DNA of 45,216 nt from positions 1-45,216 of the forward strand of contig DBJE01000002.1 in the NCBI GenBank assembly GCA_002297045.1, read 5' to 3'. Position numbers and translations under genes: made by a program. Each line of letters begins with the position of its first letter. Position 1 is the first letter of the stretch. Below, piece after piece: positions 25,078-34,427 of the stretch. Source of the stretch: Caryophanales bacterium UBA784 (GTDB lineage: Bacteria; Bacillota_I; Bacilli_A; RFN20; CAG-288). The notes under the pieces are model-generated. The model ran no database searches, was not told where the DNA came from, and saw only the letters and a list, made by a program, of their open reading frames with translations.

Positions 25078-25362
25078 ATGATTAAACCTTTACGCGACTA
25101 TGTCGTCTTGGAAAAACTTCCGGAAGAGAAGAAGATCGGCAGCATTATTATTGCTTCGAGTAAGCCGGACAATGATTCCGCAATTGCAACGGTCATTGCC
25201 GTAGGTCCTGGCTATACCGATAAGGAAGGACACAAGATTGTTGTCGAAGCCAAAGTCGGTCAGAAGGTTATCTATAAGAAGTATTCGACTACGGACTACG
25301 AGGAAGGCGGAAAGAAGCTTAGGCTGATCCGCGACGAAGATATTCTCGCCGTTGTCGACTAA
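25078..25362 (+). CDS. groES: Co-chaperonin GroES
   Basis: A 94-residue heptameric lid of the GroEL chamber. It begins MIKPLRDYVVLEK, has the mobile-loop region EKKIGSIIIASSKPDND and the C-terminal LRLIRDEDILAVVD. The start at 25078 is fixed by GGAGG upstream and by the family start. The downstream groEL begins 20 bases after the stop. Confidence 0.97.
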   Translation: MIKPLRDYVVLEKLPEEKKIGSIIIASSKPDNDSAIATVIAVGPGYTDKEGHKIVVEAKVGQKVIYKKYSTTDYEEGGKKLRLIRDEDILAVVD

Positions 25363-25382
25363 TCACAAAGGAGTAACAGATT

Positions 25383-27011
25383 ATGGCAAAGAAAGTTTCT
25401 TACGGCAAAGAAGCCCGCGACAATAGGCTTAAGGGCGTCGATGTCTTAGCTGATACGGTCAAGCTTACCCTTGGTCCTAAGGGACGTAATGTCGCCCTTG
25501 ACCGCGGCTATGGTTCTCCGATCATCGTCAATGATGGCGTTACCATTGCCCGTGAAATCGAACTTGAAGACAAAGAGCAGAATGCCGGTGCTAAGCTTGT
25601 CTATGAGGTCGCCAACAAGACCAACGACGTTGCCGGTGATGGCACTACCACCGCAACCGTTCTTGCCCAGGCTAGGATCCATGAAGGATTCAAGGCTCTT
25701 GACCGTGGCGCAAATCCGGTTCTTGTCCGTTCTGGTATTGACAAGGCTGCCCGTGAAGTCTCTGATTATCTTCTTAAGCACAGCAAGAAGATCGATACTT
25801 CTTCCGATATTGCTGCTGTCGCAGGCATCTCTGCCGGCGATGAGGCAATCGGTAAGATTATTGCCGAAGCTAGGGATAAGGTCGGAAAAGACGGCGTTAT
25901 CACGGTAGAAGAAGGCAAAGGCATCGATACGAACCTTGAAGTCGTCCAAGGCAGGCAGTTTGATAAAGGCTACATTTCTCCTTATAGGGTCACTGACTCT
26001 GAGAAGAGGGTTGCTACCTTAGAGAACGCCTACATTATGGTTACTGATCAGAAGGTCTCTAACCTCCAGGATATTCTTCCTAGGCTTCAGAGCGTTGTCG
26101 AAGCCCATCGTCCGCTTCTTATCATTGCCGATGATGTCGACAACGATGTTGCTTCCACTCTGATTGTCAATAAGCTCCGTGGAACCTTCAATGTTGTTGC
26201 TGTCAAGGCTCCTGAATTCGGTGATAACCAGAAGAATATTCTTCAGGATATTGCCGTCATGACCGGTGCTAAGTTCTATTCCAAGGATCTCAACAGGAAC
26301 CTTAAGGATATCAGCCTGAATGATCTTGGCTCTGCTAAGAAAGTCAAAGTCACCAAGGATAACACCACCATTATCGATGGTGCCGGAACCAAGGAAGACA
26401 TCGCTGCCCGTGTCAATGAACTCAAAGGCCAGGTTGCCGAGTCGACTTCCGATTATGACAAGAAGAACCTCCAGAAGCGTATTGCTAAGCTTTCTGCCGG
26501 TGTCGCCGTTATCCGTGTCGGCGCTTTGACGGAAACCGAGAGGAAGGATAAGAAGCTTCGTCTTGAGGATGCCATCAACGCTACGGCTGCTGCCGTCGAC
26601 GAGGGTGTTGTCGAAGGCGGTGGAATTGCTCTTAGGAAGTGCTATAAGGAACTTAAGGGTAAGGTTAAGGATGCCGATCCCGATGTTCAGAAGGGTATCG
26701 ATGTCGTTCTCAATGCCCTTGTTGCTCCTCTTTCCCAGATGGCAGTCAATGCCGGATTTGATGCCGGCGAGGTTGTTGATGCCGCCAAGGCCCGCAAAGA
26801 TGAGAAGGGCTTTGATGTCAAGACCGGCAAATGGATTAACAGGATGGACAGCGGAATCATCGATCCGACCAAGGTGACCCGTACTGCCGTTGTCAATTCT
26901 GCTTCTATTGCCTCTCTCTTCATCACGACCGAAGCGGTTGTTACCGAAATCCCTAAACCGGCTGCTCCGGCTGCCGCCCCTAGTGGAAACGGTAGGGACA
27001 GGGGATACTAA
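25383..27011 (+). CDS. groEL: Chaperonin GroEL
   Basis: A 542-residue 60-kDa chaperonin subunit that folds proteins with ATP and GroES. Typical segments: KLTLGPKGRNVALD, VNDGVTIAREIELED, the ATP-binding AGDGTTTATVLAQA, and AAVDEGVVEGGGIAL. The C-terminus ends in PAAPAAAPSGNGRDRGY and lacks the Gly-Gly-Met repeat usual in GroEL. Expression is coupled with groES under the CIRCE-like promoter; a terminator follows about 50 bases on. Confidence 0.98.
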   Translation: MAKKVSYGKEARDNRLKGVDVLADTVKLTLGPKGRNVALDRGYGSPIIVNDGVTIAREIELEDKEQNAGAKLVYEVANKTNDVAGDGTTTATVLAQARIHEGFKALDRGANPVLVRSGIDKAAREVSDYLLKHSKKIDTSSDIAAVAGISAGDEAIGKIIAEARDKVGKDGVITVEEGKGIDTNLEVVQGRQFDKGYISPYRVTDSEKRVATLENAYIMVTDQKVSNLQDILPRLQSVVEAHRPLLIIADDVDNDVASTLIVNKLRGTFNVVAVKAPEFGDNQKNILQDIAVMTGAKFYSKDLNRNLKDISLNDLGSAKKVKVTKDNTTIIDGAGTKEDIAARVNELKGQVAESTSDYDKKNLQKRIAKLSAGVAVIRVGALTETERKDKKLRLEDAINATAAAVDEGVVEGGGIALRKCYKELKGKVKDADPDVQKGIDVVLNALVAPLSQMAVNAGFDAGEVVDAAKARKDEKGFDVKTGKWINRMDSGIIDPTKVTRTAVVNSASIASLFITTEAVVTEIPKPAAPAAAPSGNGRDRGY

Positions 27012-27063
27012 TCCTTCGCTAGAATCGATTCTTCTGTCTGAGACTAGTCGTCACGATGAAAAT

Positions 27064-27134
27064 AGTCCTATTGTGGACTTATGGCAGGATGAATATGCTG
27101 TAAGTTTCCCAATAGGACTTTTCTGTTTTCTACT
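27064..27134 (+). terminator. groESL terminator
   Basis: AGTCCTATTG (27064-27073) pairs with CAATAGGACT (27110-27119), flanked by AAAA and followed by TTTCTGTTTT. The loop is long (36 bases). Confidence 0.65.
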
Positions 27135-27438
27135 AAAATAGAGATTATCTCTTCCTCGTAAACCATGTGCAATGGATAATAAAGTAAGCTGAAGTCTTTT
27201 CTCTTTTCCTATGTGAAACACTTATTTGTCACAGAGAAGAAGATGGTAAGAATTACTTTTGCCTTGATTATCGCCGTGCCTATTTTTTTGATTGTTCCGT
27301 TTATCTATTTATGGATTCACTAGATTGAGGAAATTGCCGTTGCTGTTTTAGATTGAAAATATCCTTCTAAAGCAGGCATTCGAAAACAGGAGGAAGACAT
27401 GCTTCCAGGTGATTTCTCTGTCGCAGTGCTGACGAAAA
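27135..27438 (+). other. Intergenic region with one possible small membrane peptide (27243-27323)
   Basis: The only candidate gene is an ATG at 27243 preceded by GAGAAGAAG. It encodes a 26-residue peptide, MVRITFALIIAVPIFLIVPF followed by six more residues, i.e. a single membrane span. Small hydrophobic peptides of this kind can be regulators or toxins, but a chance frame is equally possible. Nothing else was recognised. Confidence 0.3.
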
Positions 27439-28407
27439 TCAGGGTTTGATTCTTTTATAGAATAAAAACACAGTAGAGATGAATAAATAGTTGAATCTGT
27501 TCTTTTGCCTATTATAGGCAAGCCGTACTTTCAGCCTATACTTGAATTTCTTCCAGACTGAACGACTAAGGGACTTTCTTACTTCTTTGATTTTCGTCCA
27601 TCCTTCCCGGCGGGAGATCTTTGATATCCTGAAAACATAGTTCGAAAAATTGACGTAAATCAAATAGTCCAGGTATATTTCTAAATCCGTATTTCTGATT
27701 GGATACCTATTTTTAATTCGAATCAGCTCATTGATAATAAAGAACACGTTATCGGCTGTCTTAACTAGTTTGCTCTTATCTTTGACAGGCTCAGTGGACT
27801 GACCGGCGATTCCGACGTTGTAAATATATACGCAAAAGTCTTTGGCTTCGAAACTATGGGATAGGGAGAAGTATAACGCACAGAATAGGTTATCCGTAAA
27901 GAATAGTTTTGACGGAAAACGATAGGATATGCTTTTTAGCACATCTGTTTTGGCAACGATGTCCCACCTACCGATTCCGGATAGGTTATTTGTATTGGGA
28001 AAACTGAATATCCGTTCTTCCTTAGTCGAGACATTAACGACCTTGTGGGATAAAATAAGCAAGTCTTTGTCGTAGGAATCCAGGAATCCCATAAGCCGGT
28101 CTAGTTCTTTTACATCAAAATAATCATCCGAATCCAATAACTTGAAATATTTACCAGTTGCCTGAGATAGGCTTCTGTTTATTGTCTCGCCATATCCGCC
28201 ATTAGGGGAGGTATTGAGAAATACGGAGTCGGGATACTTTTTACAGTAACCTAAGGCAATATTTGCCGTCTGGTCTTTTGAACCGTCGTCTTGTATCAGA
28301 ATCTCGATCTGATCTAAATATTTTGACTTTAAAATCGACTCTATACATTTATCCAAATATTTTTCGGCATTGTAAGCGGCGATGGAAACAGTCAATAATT
28401 TTTGCAT
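27439..28407 (-). CDS. Family 2 glycosyltransferase
   Basis: A 322-residue GT-A enzyme that adds a sugar from a nucleotide donor to a cell-surface acceptor. The N-terminal part shows SIAAYNAEKYLDKCIESIL, IQDDGSKDQT and KLLDSDDYFD (the DxD metal and donor motif). The C-terminal ~100 residues are basic and aromatic, with a weak hydrophobic end that could touch the membrane. The start ATG at 28407 has AAGGACGGAG upstream. It stands alone, so the polysaccharide it helps to make cannot be named. Confidence 0.9.
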   Translation of the reverse strand: MQKLLTVSIAAYNAEKYLDKCIESILKSKYLDQIEILIQDDGSKDQTANIALGYCKKYPDSVFLNTSPNGGYGETINRSLSQATGKYFKLLDSDDYFDVKELDRLMGFLDSYDKDLLILSHKVVNVSTKEERIFSFPNTNNLSGIGRWDIVAKTDVLKSISYRFPSKLFFTDNLFCALYFSLSHSFEAKDFCVYIYNVGIAGQSTEPVKDKSKLVKTADNVFFIINELIRIKNRYPIRNTDLEIYLDYLIYVNFSNYVFRISKISRREGWTKIKEVRKSLSRSVWKKFKYRLKVRLAYNRQKNRFNYLFISTVFLFYKRIKP

Positions 28408-29082
28408 GGCTCCGTCCTTGAATCTGGCTTGGACATCGGTCCTTGGTTTTCAAAGGGGAGTCTATTCCGGCCCAAGTGTTATTATCTTATCATAAGGTGG
28501 CAAAAGAGAAAAGAAACCTGTAGGACATATAGTAGGGATGGCGATTAGGAATTTTTATCTTCTGCTAAATTCTCCTATCGCTTTGCGTTCAATTTAGTGA
28601 ATTCTTTATTTGCGTTTCAAGGCGTAATTGGTCTTGTACAGGGCTATTTGTTCCTCCATTGTCTGAGGAGAAGAGAATCTATTGGCTGTGGACGCAGATT
28701 AAGCGGATATTCTCCTTAGCTACCATAAAACGTACCTTCTTTTCTATCCTAGAAGGTGCTCATAAGGAAGACGTGAGCCAATGGGCAACAACGGCTTTTC
28801 CTTTTCTGGGGAATGTATCGGTCGAAAGAAAGACTTAAGGGAATAGATGGTAAATTCGTTTGTTGTTTTCTTAAATGTAAGCGGTTTTATTACTAGTGCA
28901 CTTTGATGAGTTTTCTCAGAAAACTGTAAAAAATAGATAAAAAATGAATCAATTTGAAGGCTTAAATGGAAAAAACTTGCTTCATTAAAAATCAAAGAAA
29001 AGTGACTTGCGATTTAAGAAAGCGTTAAGGCAGAGTTGTATACTTTGCTTAGATATGACGTTCATAAAAAGGGGGATTAGCA
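28408..29082. other. 675-base intergenic region
   Basis: No convincing gene. It holds an imperfect inverted repeat (28541-28554 with 28567-28581, GCGATTAGGAATTT against AAATTCTCCTATCGC). Before the gene at 29083 there is a TATACT -10 box at 29039-29044 and GGGGG at 29071-29075. It looks AT-rich like the gene that follows. Confidence 0.4.
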
Positions 29083-31149
29083 ATGATAAAAGGAAATGCT
29101 ATTCGGTGTCTTATTACAATATCTTTTCTTGTTTCGTTAATGCTTATAGGGAACACGAAAAGGTTTAGCGAACCGCTTGGAGCCAGGAATTCCAATGCTA
29201 CTCAGTCTGACGATGATATCACAAGTCAAATCAATATCCAATCTTACGACTTAAAAGGCGACATGCCCACAATAGAACTTAAATCTTCCGATGGTTCTGG
29301 TATTGATTTTCAAGCAAAGGGAGCGACTGTTCTGTCTTCCCATAATGAAAACGGAATAGTAAAAGCAAGTCTCTCAATTGACTCTTGTGGAGCAATTGTC
29401 AGCGCCAAATGCTCAGAGCAGAATAATAACCAGAAAACAAATATATATTTTGCTAAGGATTCTAACGGCGAGATTTTTTTCTCAAGAGTTTCGTTAGATG
29501 ATGCAAAAAAGTCGGCTGGATTTGATTCGAAAACGCTGTTTTCCGGATTGGTTATTCCTATTATTGATCAACCGCTGGTACCGGTTAAAAGAAGCAAAAC
29601 AATGGCACTGTCGTTTAGCTGGGAGGATTCCATAAAGACGAAGTTTCCTCTTGTCGGTGCAAAGGTACTTATCGAAACCAAATCCGGTAAAAAAGCAGAA
29701 GCTTTTACAAAATCGGATGGCGCCGCCACTTTTGCTTTTTGGGATAGGAAATCGTTGAATAACGCAAATTATGCTGATGAAATGTGGGATGAAATAGCAA
29801 AGGGAAATTATAGTCTGAAGCTTCAGCTTCAGAACAGCCTAGTAAAAACCGTTGATTCCGATAATCAACTATACGAAATAGAAATTGATAAAAGCAAAAT
29901 AACTGGAGATGGCTATAAGGAGGCTTCCTTTTGTTTTTCGCCTTACTATGCTGACGGCACAGAATCGGACTTTGGCGAATCAGCCCAGATTTTTCAATCG
30001 CTCTATTATTACTCTAAACATGCCGAAGAGATTTTCGGCCAACAAAACATCGGACTATGCACAGTCATGTACCCATCTCAAAATACAGAACGGACGTTCC
30101 GCTACTTTAATGATGGAAAAAGAATAGAGATTGGAAATGGAAGCGCCAATAACAAATCAATTAAACCATTCGAGTCTTGGGATGCCATAGGACATGAATA
30201 CGGACATCATGTTCAAAACGAACTTGGCTTTTTACAGACGAAACTTGGTTATAACCATTGGGCATCAAAGGACGATTCAGTTACTTTGTTTTTGGGAAAT
30301 GGCTTGCAAGCGAATGAAACCAATGAAATTGTAGGCAATGCGGATTTATCAAGAGAAACAGGCCTGAAGATGGCATGGAATGAATCTTGGCCTACCTTCT
30401 GGGCTACAGTGGCACAAAGCGTGTTTCCTGATTATATTAAAAACGAAACCTATTTGAGTGTCGGAGATTCCTATTATTATGCTTCTAATTTCGGCAGGGA
30501 TAGCAAAGGCAATTTTGAATTTCAGGAATATGATAAAAGAGAAGAGGATGGAACTGTTGACTATATGTATAAAATCGATGGAGGAGATAGCTGCGAATTA
30601 GCTATTATCCGATTCCTTTATCAATTGTGGGATTCTGATAATAAGCAAGAAGATGTATTTACGGTTTCTGAAGTTGAATTATGGAAGACATTAAAGGATA
30701 CGATTAGAGATTATGGGGCTCAGTATTTTTATCAATACTTAAGCTATCTTGGGCAAGATTATGGAACTCAATCTATTTATAATCTGGCTAAGGAATATGT
30801 ATTACTGCCAAACTATATTCGCTTGAATAAGGAACAAAAAACAATCACCTGGACTAGGAACTCTTGGAGTCCTTATTTAGAGGAGACCAAGACAGGGTAC
30901 AATGTTTGCACTATTCTAATTTTCAAGAGTGTTGACGATTCGAATCCGCTTATATTGAACAATGGAAAAGCATTAGTCAAGGATCAATTAGGATATCGGT
31001 ATAACAAAAAGTATTCTTTAACTGAGTCGGAACTGACCAAGCTGTCGAAGATGAAAAAGTTCTACATCTGTTTGGAAATAATCTATCGAAAAGACAATGG
31101 TGATGTAATTGGTCCTATGCGTACAGGATTAGTCGAAGTATCGAGGTGA
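29083..31149 (+). CDS. Secreted putative zinc metalloprotease (HEYGH)
   Basis: A 688-residue exported protein. Residues 1-25 form a signal peptide (basic start, hydrophobic core LITISFLVSLMLIG) without a lipobox. The N-terminal half is beta-rich, with a segment like a carboxypeptidase-regulatory or Ig-like fold (about 188-250; VGAKVLIETKSGKKAEAFT). The catalytic-type motif HEYGHH is at 371-376 and NESWPTFWA follows at 433-441, whose Glu434 is a good candidate third zinc ligand (gluzincin pattern). I cannot name a peptidase family. It heads an operon with two small lipoproteins: 12 bases separate it from the next gene. Codon use is more AT-rich (AAA, AGA, ATA) than the neighbours, hinting at later acquisition. 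Confidence 0.65.
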   Translation: MIKGNAIRCLITISFLVSLMLIGNTKRFSEPLGARNSNATQSDDDITSQINIQSYDLKGDMPTIELKSSDGSGIDFQAKGATVLSSHNENGIVKASLSIDSCGAIVSAKCSEQNNNQKTNIYFAKDSNGEIFFSRVSLDDAKKSAGFDSKTLFSGLVIPIIDQPLVPVKRSKTMALSFSWEDSIKTKFPLVGAKVLIETKSGKKAEAFTKSDGAATFAFWDRKSLNNANYADEMWDEIAKGNYSLKLQLQNSLVKTVDSDNQLYEIEIDKSKITGDGYKEASFCFSPYYADGTESDFGESAQIFQSLYYYSKHAEEIFGQQNIGLCTVMYPSQNTERTFRYFNDGKRIEIGNGSANNKSIKPFESWDAIGHEYGHHVQNELGFLQTKLGYNHWASKDDSVTLFLGNGLQANETNEIVGNADLSRETGLKMAWNESWPTFWATVAQSVFPDYIKNETYLSVGDSYYYASNFGRDSKGNFEFQEYDKREEDGTVDYMYKIDGGDSCELAIIRFLYQLWDSDNKQEDVFTVSEVELWKTLKDTIRDYGAQYFYQYLSYLGQDYGTQSIYNLAKEYVLLPNYIRLNKEQKTITWTRNSWSPYLEETKTGYNVCTILIFKSVDDSNPLILNNGKALVKDQLGYRYNKKYSLTESELTKLSKMKKFYICLEIIYRKDNGDVIGPMRTGLVEVSR

Positions 31150-31161
31150 AAGGAGAAGCTG

Positions 31162-31926
31162 ATGAAATATAGAAATGCTGTTTTAATGCTTGTTGCTTTG
31201 CTTTGTGCATCCTGCTCTTCTACCGAAAAAAGGATATATGATGCAGTTGATGAATTTGGTGTCTCCTATAATTCAAGTGACTGGGATAAAGACAATACTT
31301 TCCTGTACAGCTATCAAAGCAGGAATCCGGAAGAGGATGGCTCGTGGAATAATTTTGACCGCTGTTCCTATATCGACTGCCATGCTGAGGATAGGAGGAC
31401 TCTTGCCGACAGTAATGCTCCTCTCAGCCTTCCTTTCTATATTTGCCTGGATTCTTCCCGGTATCCTTCTGCTGATTTTTCAACACTTCAGCCGATTCTT
31501 TTCTATGAGGCCTACACTCTTGCCGATAGCGATGATCCCTATGAATATCCTTATTCTGCAAAGCCATTTGATGTCAGCATTGCCTCCCTCCCTAAGTATT
31601 CCGATGATGTTTATGGCTATAAACGGCTTGATTTCCCTAGTACGAATACTCTTTATATTCAGTATAACTATTCAATCAATCCAGGCCTTGATCTCTCTTC
31701 TATTCGGCAGAAAAATCAGTTGGATAGCTTTTCCTTTTATGTCGGAATCAGAATGTGGGATACAGAGAAAAAAGAATATGTCAGTTACAAGCAAAAGGAA
31801 TGGGACGGATACTCTTATCCGGAAGAATCCCTGTCTTGGTCAAACCAATTACTTTTCTCTGCTAAGTTCTATCCAGAAGAAGACAATCAGACAAAGGCTG
31901 AAGTCTATTATCAGGGGAGTATATAG
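31162..31926 (+). CDS. Small exported lipoprotein, paralogue of the next gene
   Basis: A 254-residue protein with a lipoprotein-type signal (Cys18 in ALLCASC, a slightly atypical lipobox). Just after the signal it reads VDEFGVSYNSSDWDKDNTF, which matches VDEEGRHYDPSWLTKDNAF in the next gene, so the two are distant paralogues. The rest is beta-rich with many Tyr, Ser and Asp. AAGGAG lies between the protease stop and its ATG. I do not recognise a domain; it probably forms a surface complex or shares a substrate with the protease (inference). Confidence 0.65.
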   Translation: MKYRNAVLMLVALLCASCSSTEKRIYDAVDEFGVSYNSSDWDKDNTFLYSYQSRNPEEDGSWNNFDRCSYIDCHAEDRRTLADSNAPLSLPFYICLDSSRYPSADFSTLQPILFYEAYTLADSDDPYEYPYSAKPFDVSIASLPKYSDDVYGYKRLDFPSTNTLYIQYNYSINPGLDLSSIRQKNQLDSFSFYVGIRMWDTEKKEYVSYKQKEWDGYSYPEESLSWSNQLLFSAKFYPEEDNQTKAEVYYQGSI

Positions 31927-31928
31927 AA

Positions 31929-32618
31929 ATGATGAAAAAGAACATACTTGTTTTATTTGCCTTCCTTCTGACTGGATGCGGTGAAACGAAATCTTCAGCT
32001 GCCTTAACCATGGTGGACGAAGAAGGAAGACATTACGACCCAAGCTGGCTGACTAAGGATAATGCCTTTGCCATGCCGACGAATTCTTCGTCAGAAGAAG
32101 TTCCATCCGACTTGAAGAACCAGGATGTGACTTCCTCTATTATTCGGTTCAAAACCGATAAAATGGAAACGGATTCGGGAATTCCAATCAAGTTTATGGT
32201 TGGATGTGGTAATCTCCATAGGCCAAGACGTGACTTGGTTCCCTATATCCAAATCTGTATCAGGAAGGTGCTTCCTTCCACAACGGAAAAGACTGTTTTT
32301 TCCGCTGGATCACTCCCTAATCTCAAGCAAGGAAACTATAACTATACGAAGCTAAGCTTTGCAAGCAAAGGACAGGACTACTATATCTTTAATACTGTAA
32401 CGGATGTCTATATTGACTTTACTCCGTGGCTTATCCAGGATAGCTCCGATAAAAAATTCTTTTTAGGCAGGCGCCTTACTTTTGGAGACCAATATGAGAA
32501 GCGAACCGGAACAGATGGAAACTATTTATGGCCGTATTATTATTTCTCTCCCTATTCCGTTTGGCAGTTTACTCCTTCTGATGATGGAAAGACAATTTCC
32601 TTCTCTAAGATAAGATAG
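31929..32618 (+). CDS. Small exported lipoprotein, paralogue of the previous gene
   Basis: A 229-residue lipoprotein (LTGC, Cys17). It starts two bases after the preceding stop, at ATGATG; GGAG within the previous gene is its ribosome binding site. The N-terminal motif VDEEGRHYDPSWLTKDNAF is shared with the preceding protein. Later parts are beta-rich with paired Tyr and Trp (YLWPYYYFSPYSVWQF). No known domain recognised. Third gene of the operon; a weak hairpin AATCCTT/AAGGATT follows at 32629-32651. Confidence 0.65.
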   Translation: MMKKNILVLFAFLLTGCGETKSSAALTMVDEEGRHYDPSWLTKDNAFAMPTNSSSEEVPSDLKNQDVTSSIIRFKTDKMETDSGIPIKFMVGCGNLHRPRRDLVPYIQICIRKVLPSTTEKTVFSAGSLPNLKQGNYNYTKLSFASKGQDYYIFNTVTDVYIDFTPWLIQDSSDKKFFLGRRLTFGDQYEKRTGTDGNYLWPYYYFSPYSVWQFTPSDDGKTISFSKIR

Positions 32619-32902
32619 TTATTAAGACAAATCCTTTACGCATTAAGGATTATCTAAAGTAAAGTTAATTTAGAATGGTTTCCCTTTCCTATAATCGAAA
32701 CAGCTGATTATTTTGTCTATGGTTTGCACGGCCTCTCGTAAGGAAATTTATTTTTTCTGCAAGAAGACATCCGTCAGAAGAAAAAAAGACAAGGTAAGAT
32801 AAGAGAGGTTCACAAAGAACCATGGATTTAAAAGTATTCCTGAGTTTCCTTTTTTCCTGTCTTCGTTTTAAAATGGAAGGAATCTGACAGAATTGAAAGT
32901 GA

Positions 32903-34393
32903 ATGTCTATGGAAAAATATATTTTATCGATTGATCAGGGGACGACTTCTACACGTGCTGTCTTAATCGACAAGAAGGGAAAGATTGCCTATCAGGCACA
33001 ACGTGAGTTCTCCTGCCTTTTTCCTAAGCCGGGATGGGTTGAAATCGAACCGGACACCCTTTGGATTTCGACTATAGATGTGGTCAGGCAGCTTAGGGTT
33101 GTCTCTTCCTGCACATTTAAAGACATTGTGGCCGTCGGAATAACAAACCAACGGGAAACGACGATTGTCTGGGACAGAAAGACAGGGAAGGCTGTCCATA
33201 ATGCGATAGTCTGGCAGTCTAAGCAGACCAAGGAACTCTGTGATGAACGGGAAAAATATACAAAGGAAATCCAGGAGAAGACGGGACTGAGAAGGAATCC
33301 CTATTTCTCTGCTTCTAAGATCCGGTTTATTCTTGACCATATTCCAGACGGACAAAAGCGGGCTGAAAACGGGGAACTCATGTTTGGAACCGTCGATTCC
33401 TGGCTGATCTACAAAAGGACAGGGGATACCTGTCATTATACGGATGTCACAAATGCAAGTCGGACAAGGCTATTCAATATCCATACGAGGAAATGGGATG
33501 ATAGTCTGTTGAAGATCTGGAACATTCCTTCCTGCAGGCTTCCTGAAGTAAAAGGAAATAGGGATGATTTCGGTCCCTGCCGCTTCTTTGACAAGGACGT
33601 TCATATATTAGGGGTCGCCGGAGATCAGCAGGCTGCCCTGTTCGGCCAGTGTTGTTTTGACAAAGGAGACTTAAAGAACACCTATGGCACAGGATGTTTC
33701 AGGCTTAGGAATATCGGAGATAAACCGATTATTTCCAAGCAGGGACTATTGACGACGGTCGCCTGGAGCGAAAAGGGGAAACCGACCTATGCATTTGAAG
33801 GCTCGGTCCTGATGGGCGGAGCCATCGTCCAGTGGCTAAGAGACCAAAGGGAATTCTTCCGGGATTCCAAGGAATCCGCCACTCTTGCTAACCAGGTCGA
33901 AGACACGGCCGGGGTTTATGTCGTTCCTGCCTTTGTCGGTCTTGGCACTCCCTATTGGGATGACGAGGCCAGAGGGGCTATCTTCGGACTTACCCGAGGA
34001 GCGACAAAGTATCATTTCATCCGTGCCACCCTTGACTCCATTGCCTATCAGTCAAAGGATGTCATCGAGGCAAGGAAGAAAGAGGCGAACAGGAAGAGGA
34101 CCGGACTGAAAGTGGACGGAGGGGCGAGCGCAAATCCTGTCTTAAGGCAGTTCCAGGCTGACATTCTTCAATGTGATGTCAGGCTGCCTGAATCCGGAGA
34201 AACGACTGCCCTTGGTGCAGGATATAGGGCTGGTCTTTACTGTCGCTTCTGGGAGTCAAAGGATGTGATCAAGAGGAATAACGTGAGGTCTAAGGTCTAC
34301 CATCCGCTTAGGAAGAAGGAAGAAAGCGAAAGACTTTATGAAGGATGGCTTGAAGCGGTAGAGGCAACAAGAAAGTTTAAACCGAAGAATTAA
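32903..34393 (+). CDS. glpK: Glycerol kinase
   Basis: A 496-residue FGGY-family kinase that phosphorylates glycerol to sn-glycerol 3-phosphate. It begins YILSIDQGTTSTRAVLID. It contains GITNQRETTIVWDRKTGK, YFSASKIRFIL, NTYGTGCF, EGSVLMGGAIVQWLRD and LKVDGGASANPVLRQFQADIL, all characteristic of GlpK. Length is normal. Two in-frame ATGs (32903 and 32909) are possible; neither has a strong Shine-Dalgarno sequence. No glpF or glpD lies next to it. It ends at a hairpin shared with the convergent zinc-ribbon gene. Confidence 0.97.
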   Translation: MSMEKYILSIDQGTTSTRAVLIDKKGKIAYQAQREFSCLFPKPGWVEIEPDTLWISTIDVVRQLRVVSSCTFKDIVAVGITNQRETTIVWDRKTGKAVHNAIVWQSKQTKELCDEREKYTKEIQEKTGLRRNPYFSASKIRFILDHIPDGQKRAENGELMFGTVDSWLIYKRTGDTCHYTDVTNASRTRLFNIHTRKWDDSLLKIWNIPSCRLPEVKGNRDDFGPCRFFDKDVHILGVAGDQQAALFGQCCFDKGDLKNTYGTGCFRLRNIGDKPIISKQGLLTTVAWSEKGKPTYAFEGSVLMGGAIVQWLRDQREFFRDSKESATLANQVEDTAGVYVVPAFVGLGTPYWDDEARGAIFGLTRGATKYHFIRATLDSIAYQSKDVIEARKKEANRKRTGLKVDGGASANPVLRQFQADILQCDVRLPESGETTALGAGYRAGLYCRFWESKDVIKRNNVRSKVYHPLRKKEESERLYEGWLEAVEATRKFKPKN

Positions 34394-34397
34394 AAGA

Positions 34398-34427
34398 AAC
34401 GGAGACCGTCTAATCCCGGTCTCCGTT
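34398..34427. terminator. Bidirectional terminator hairpin between glpK and the zinc-ribbon gene
   Basis: AACGGAGACCG pairs perfectly with CGGTCTCCGTT (11 bp, 8-base loop). It starts four bases after the glpK stop and covers the last codons and stop of the minus-strand gene. Only a short T run follows (TTATTATG on the plus strand). Confidence 0.65.

Noticed and set aside
28744..28995. 83-codon minus-strand frame in an intergenic region
   Set aside because: Low-complexity Phe/Ser/Lys content, no ribosome binding site and AT-rich DNA; looks like chance.
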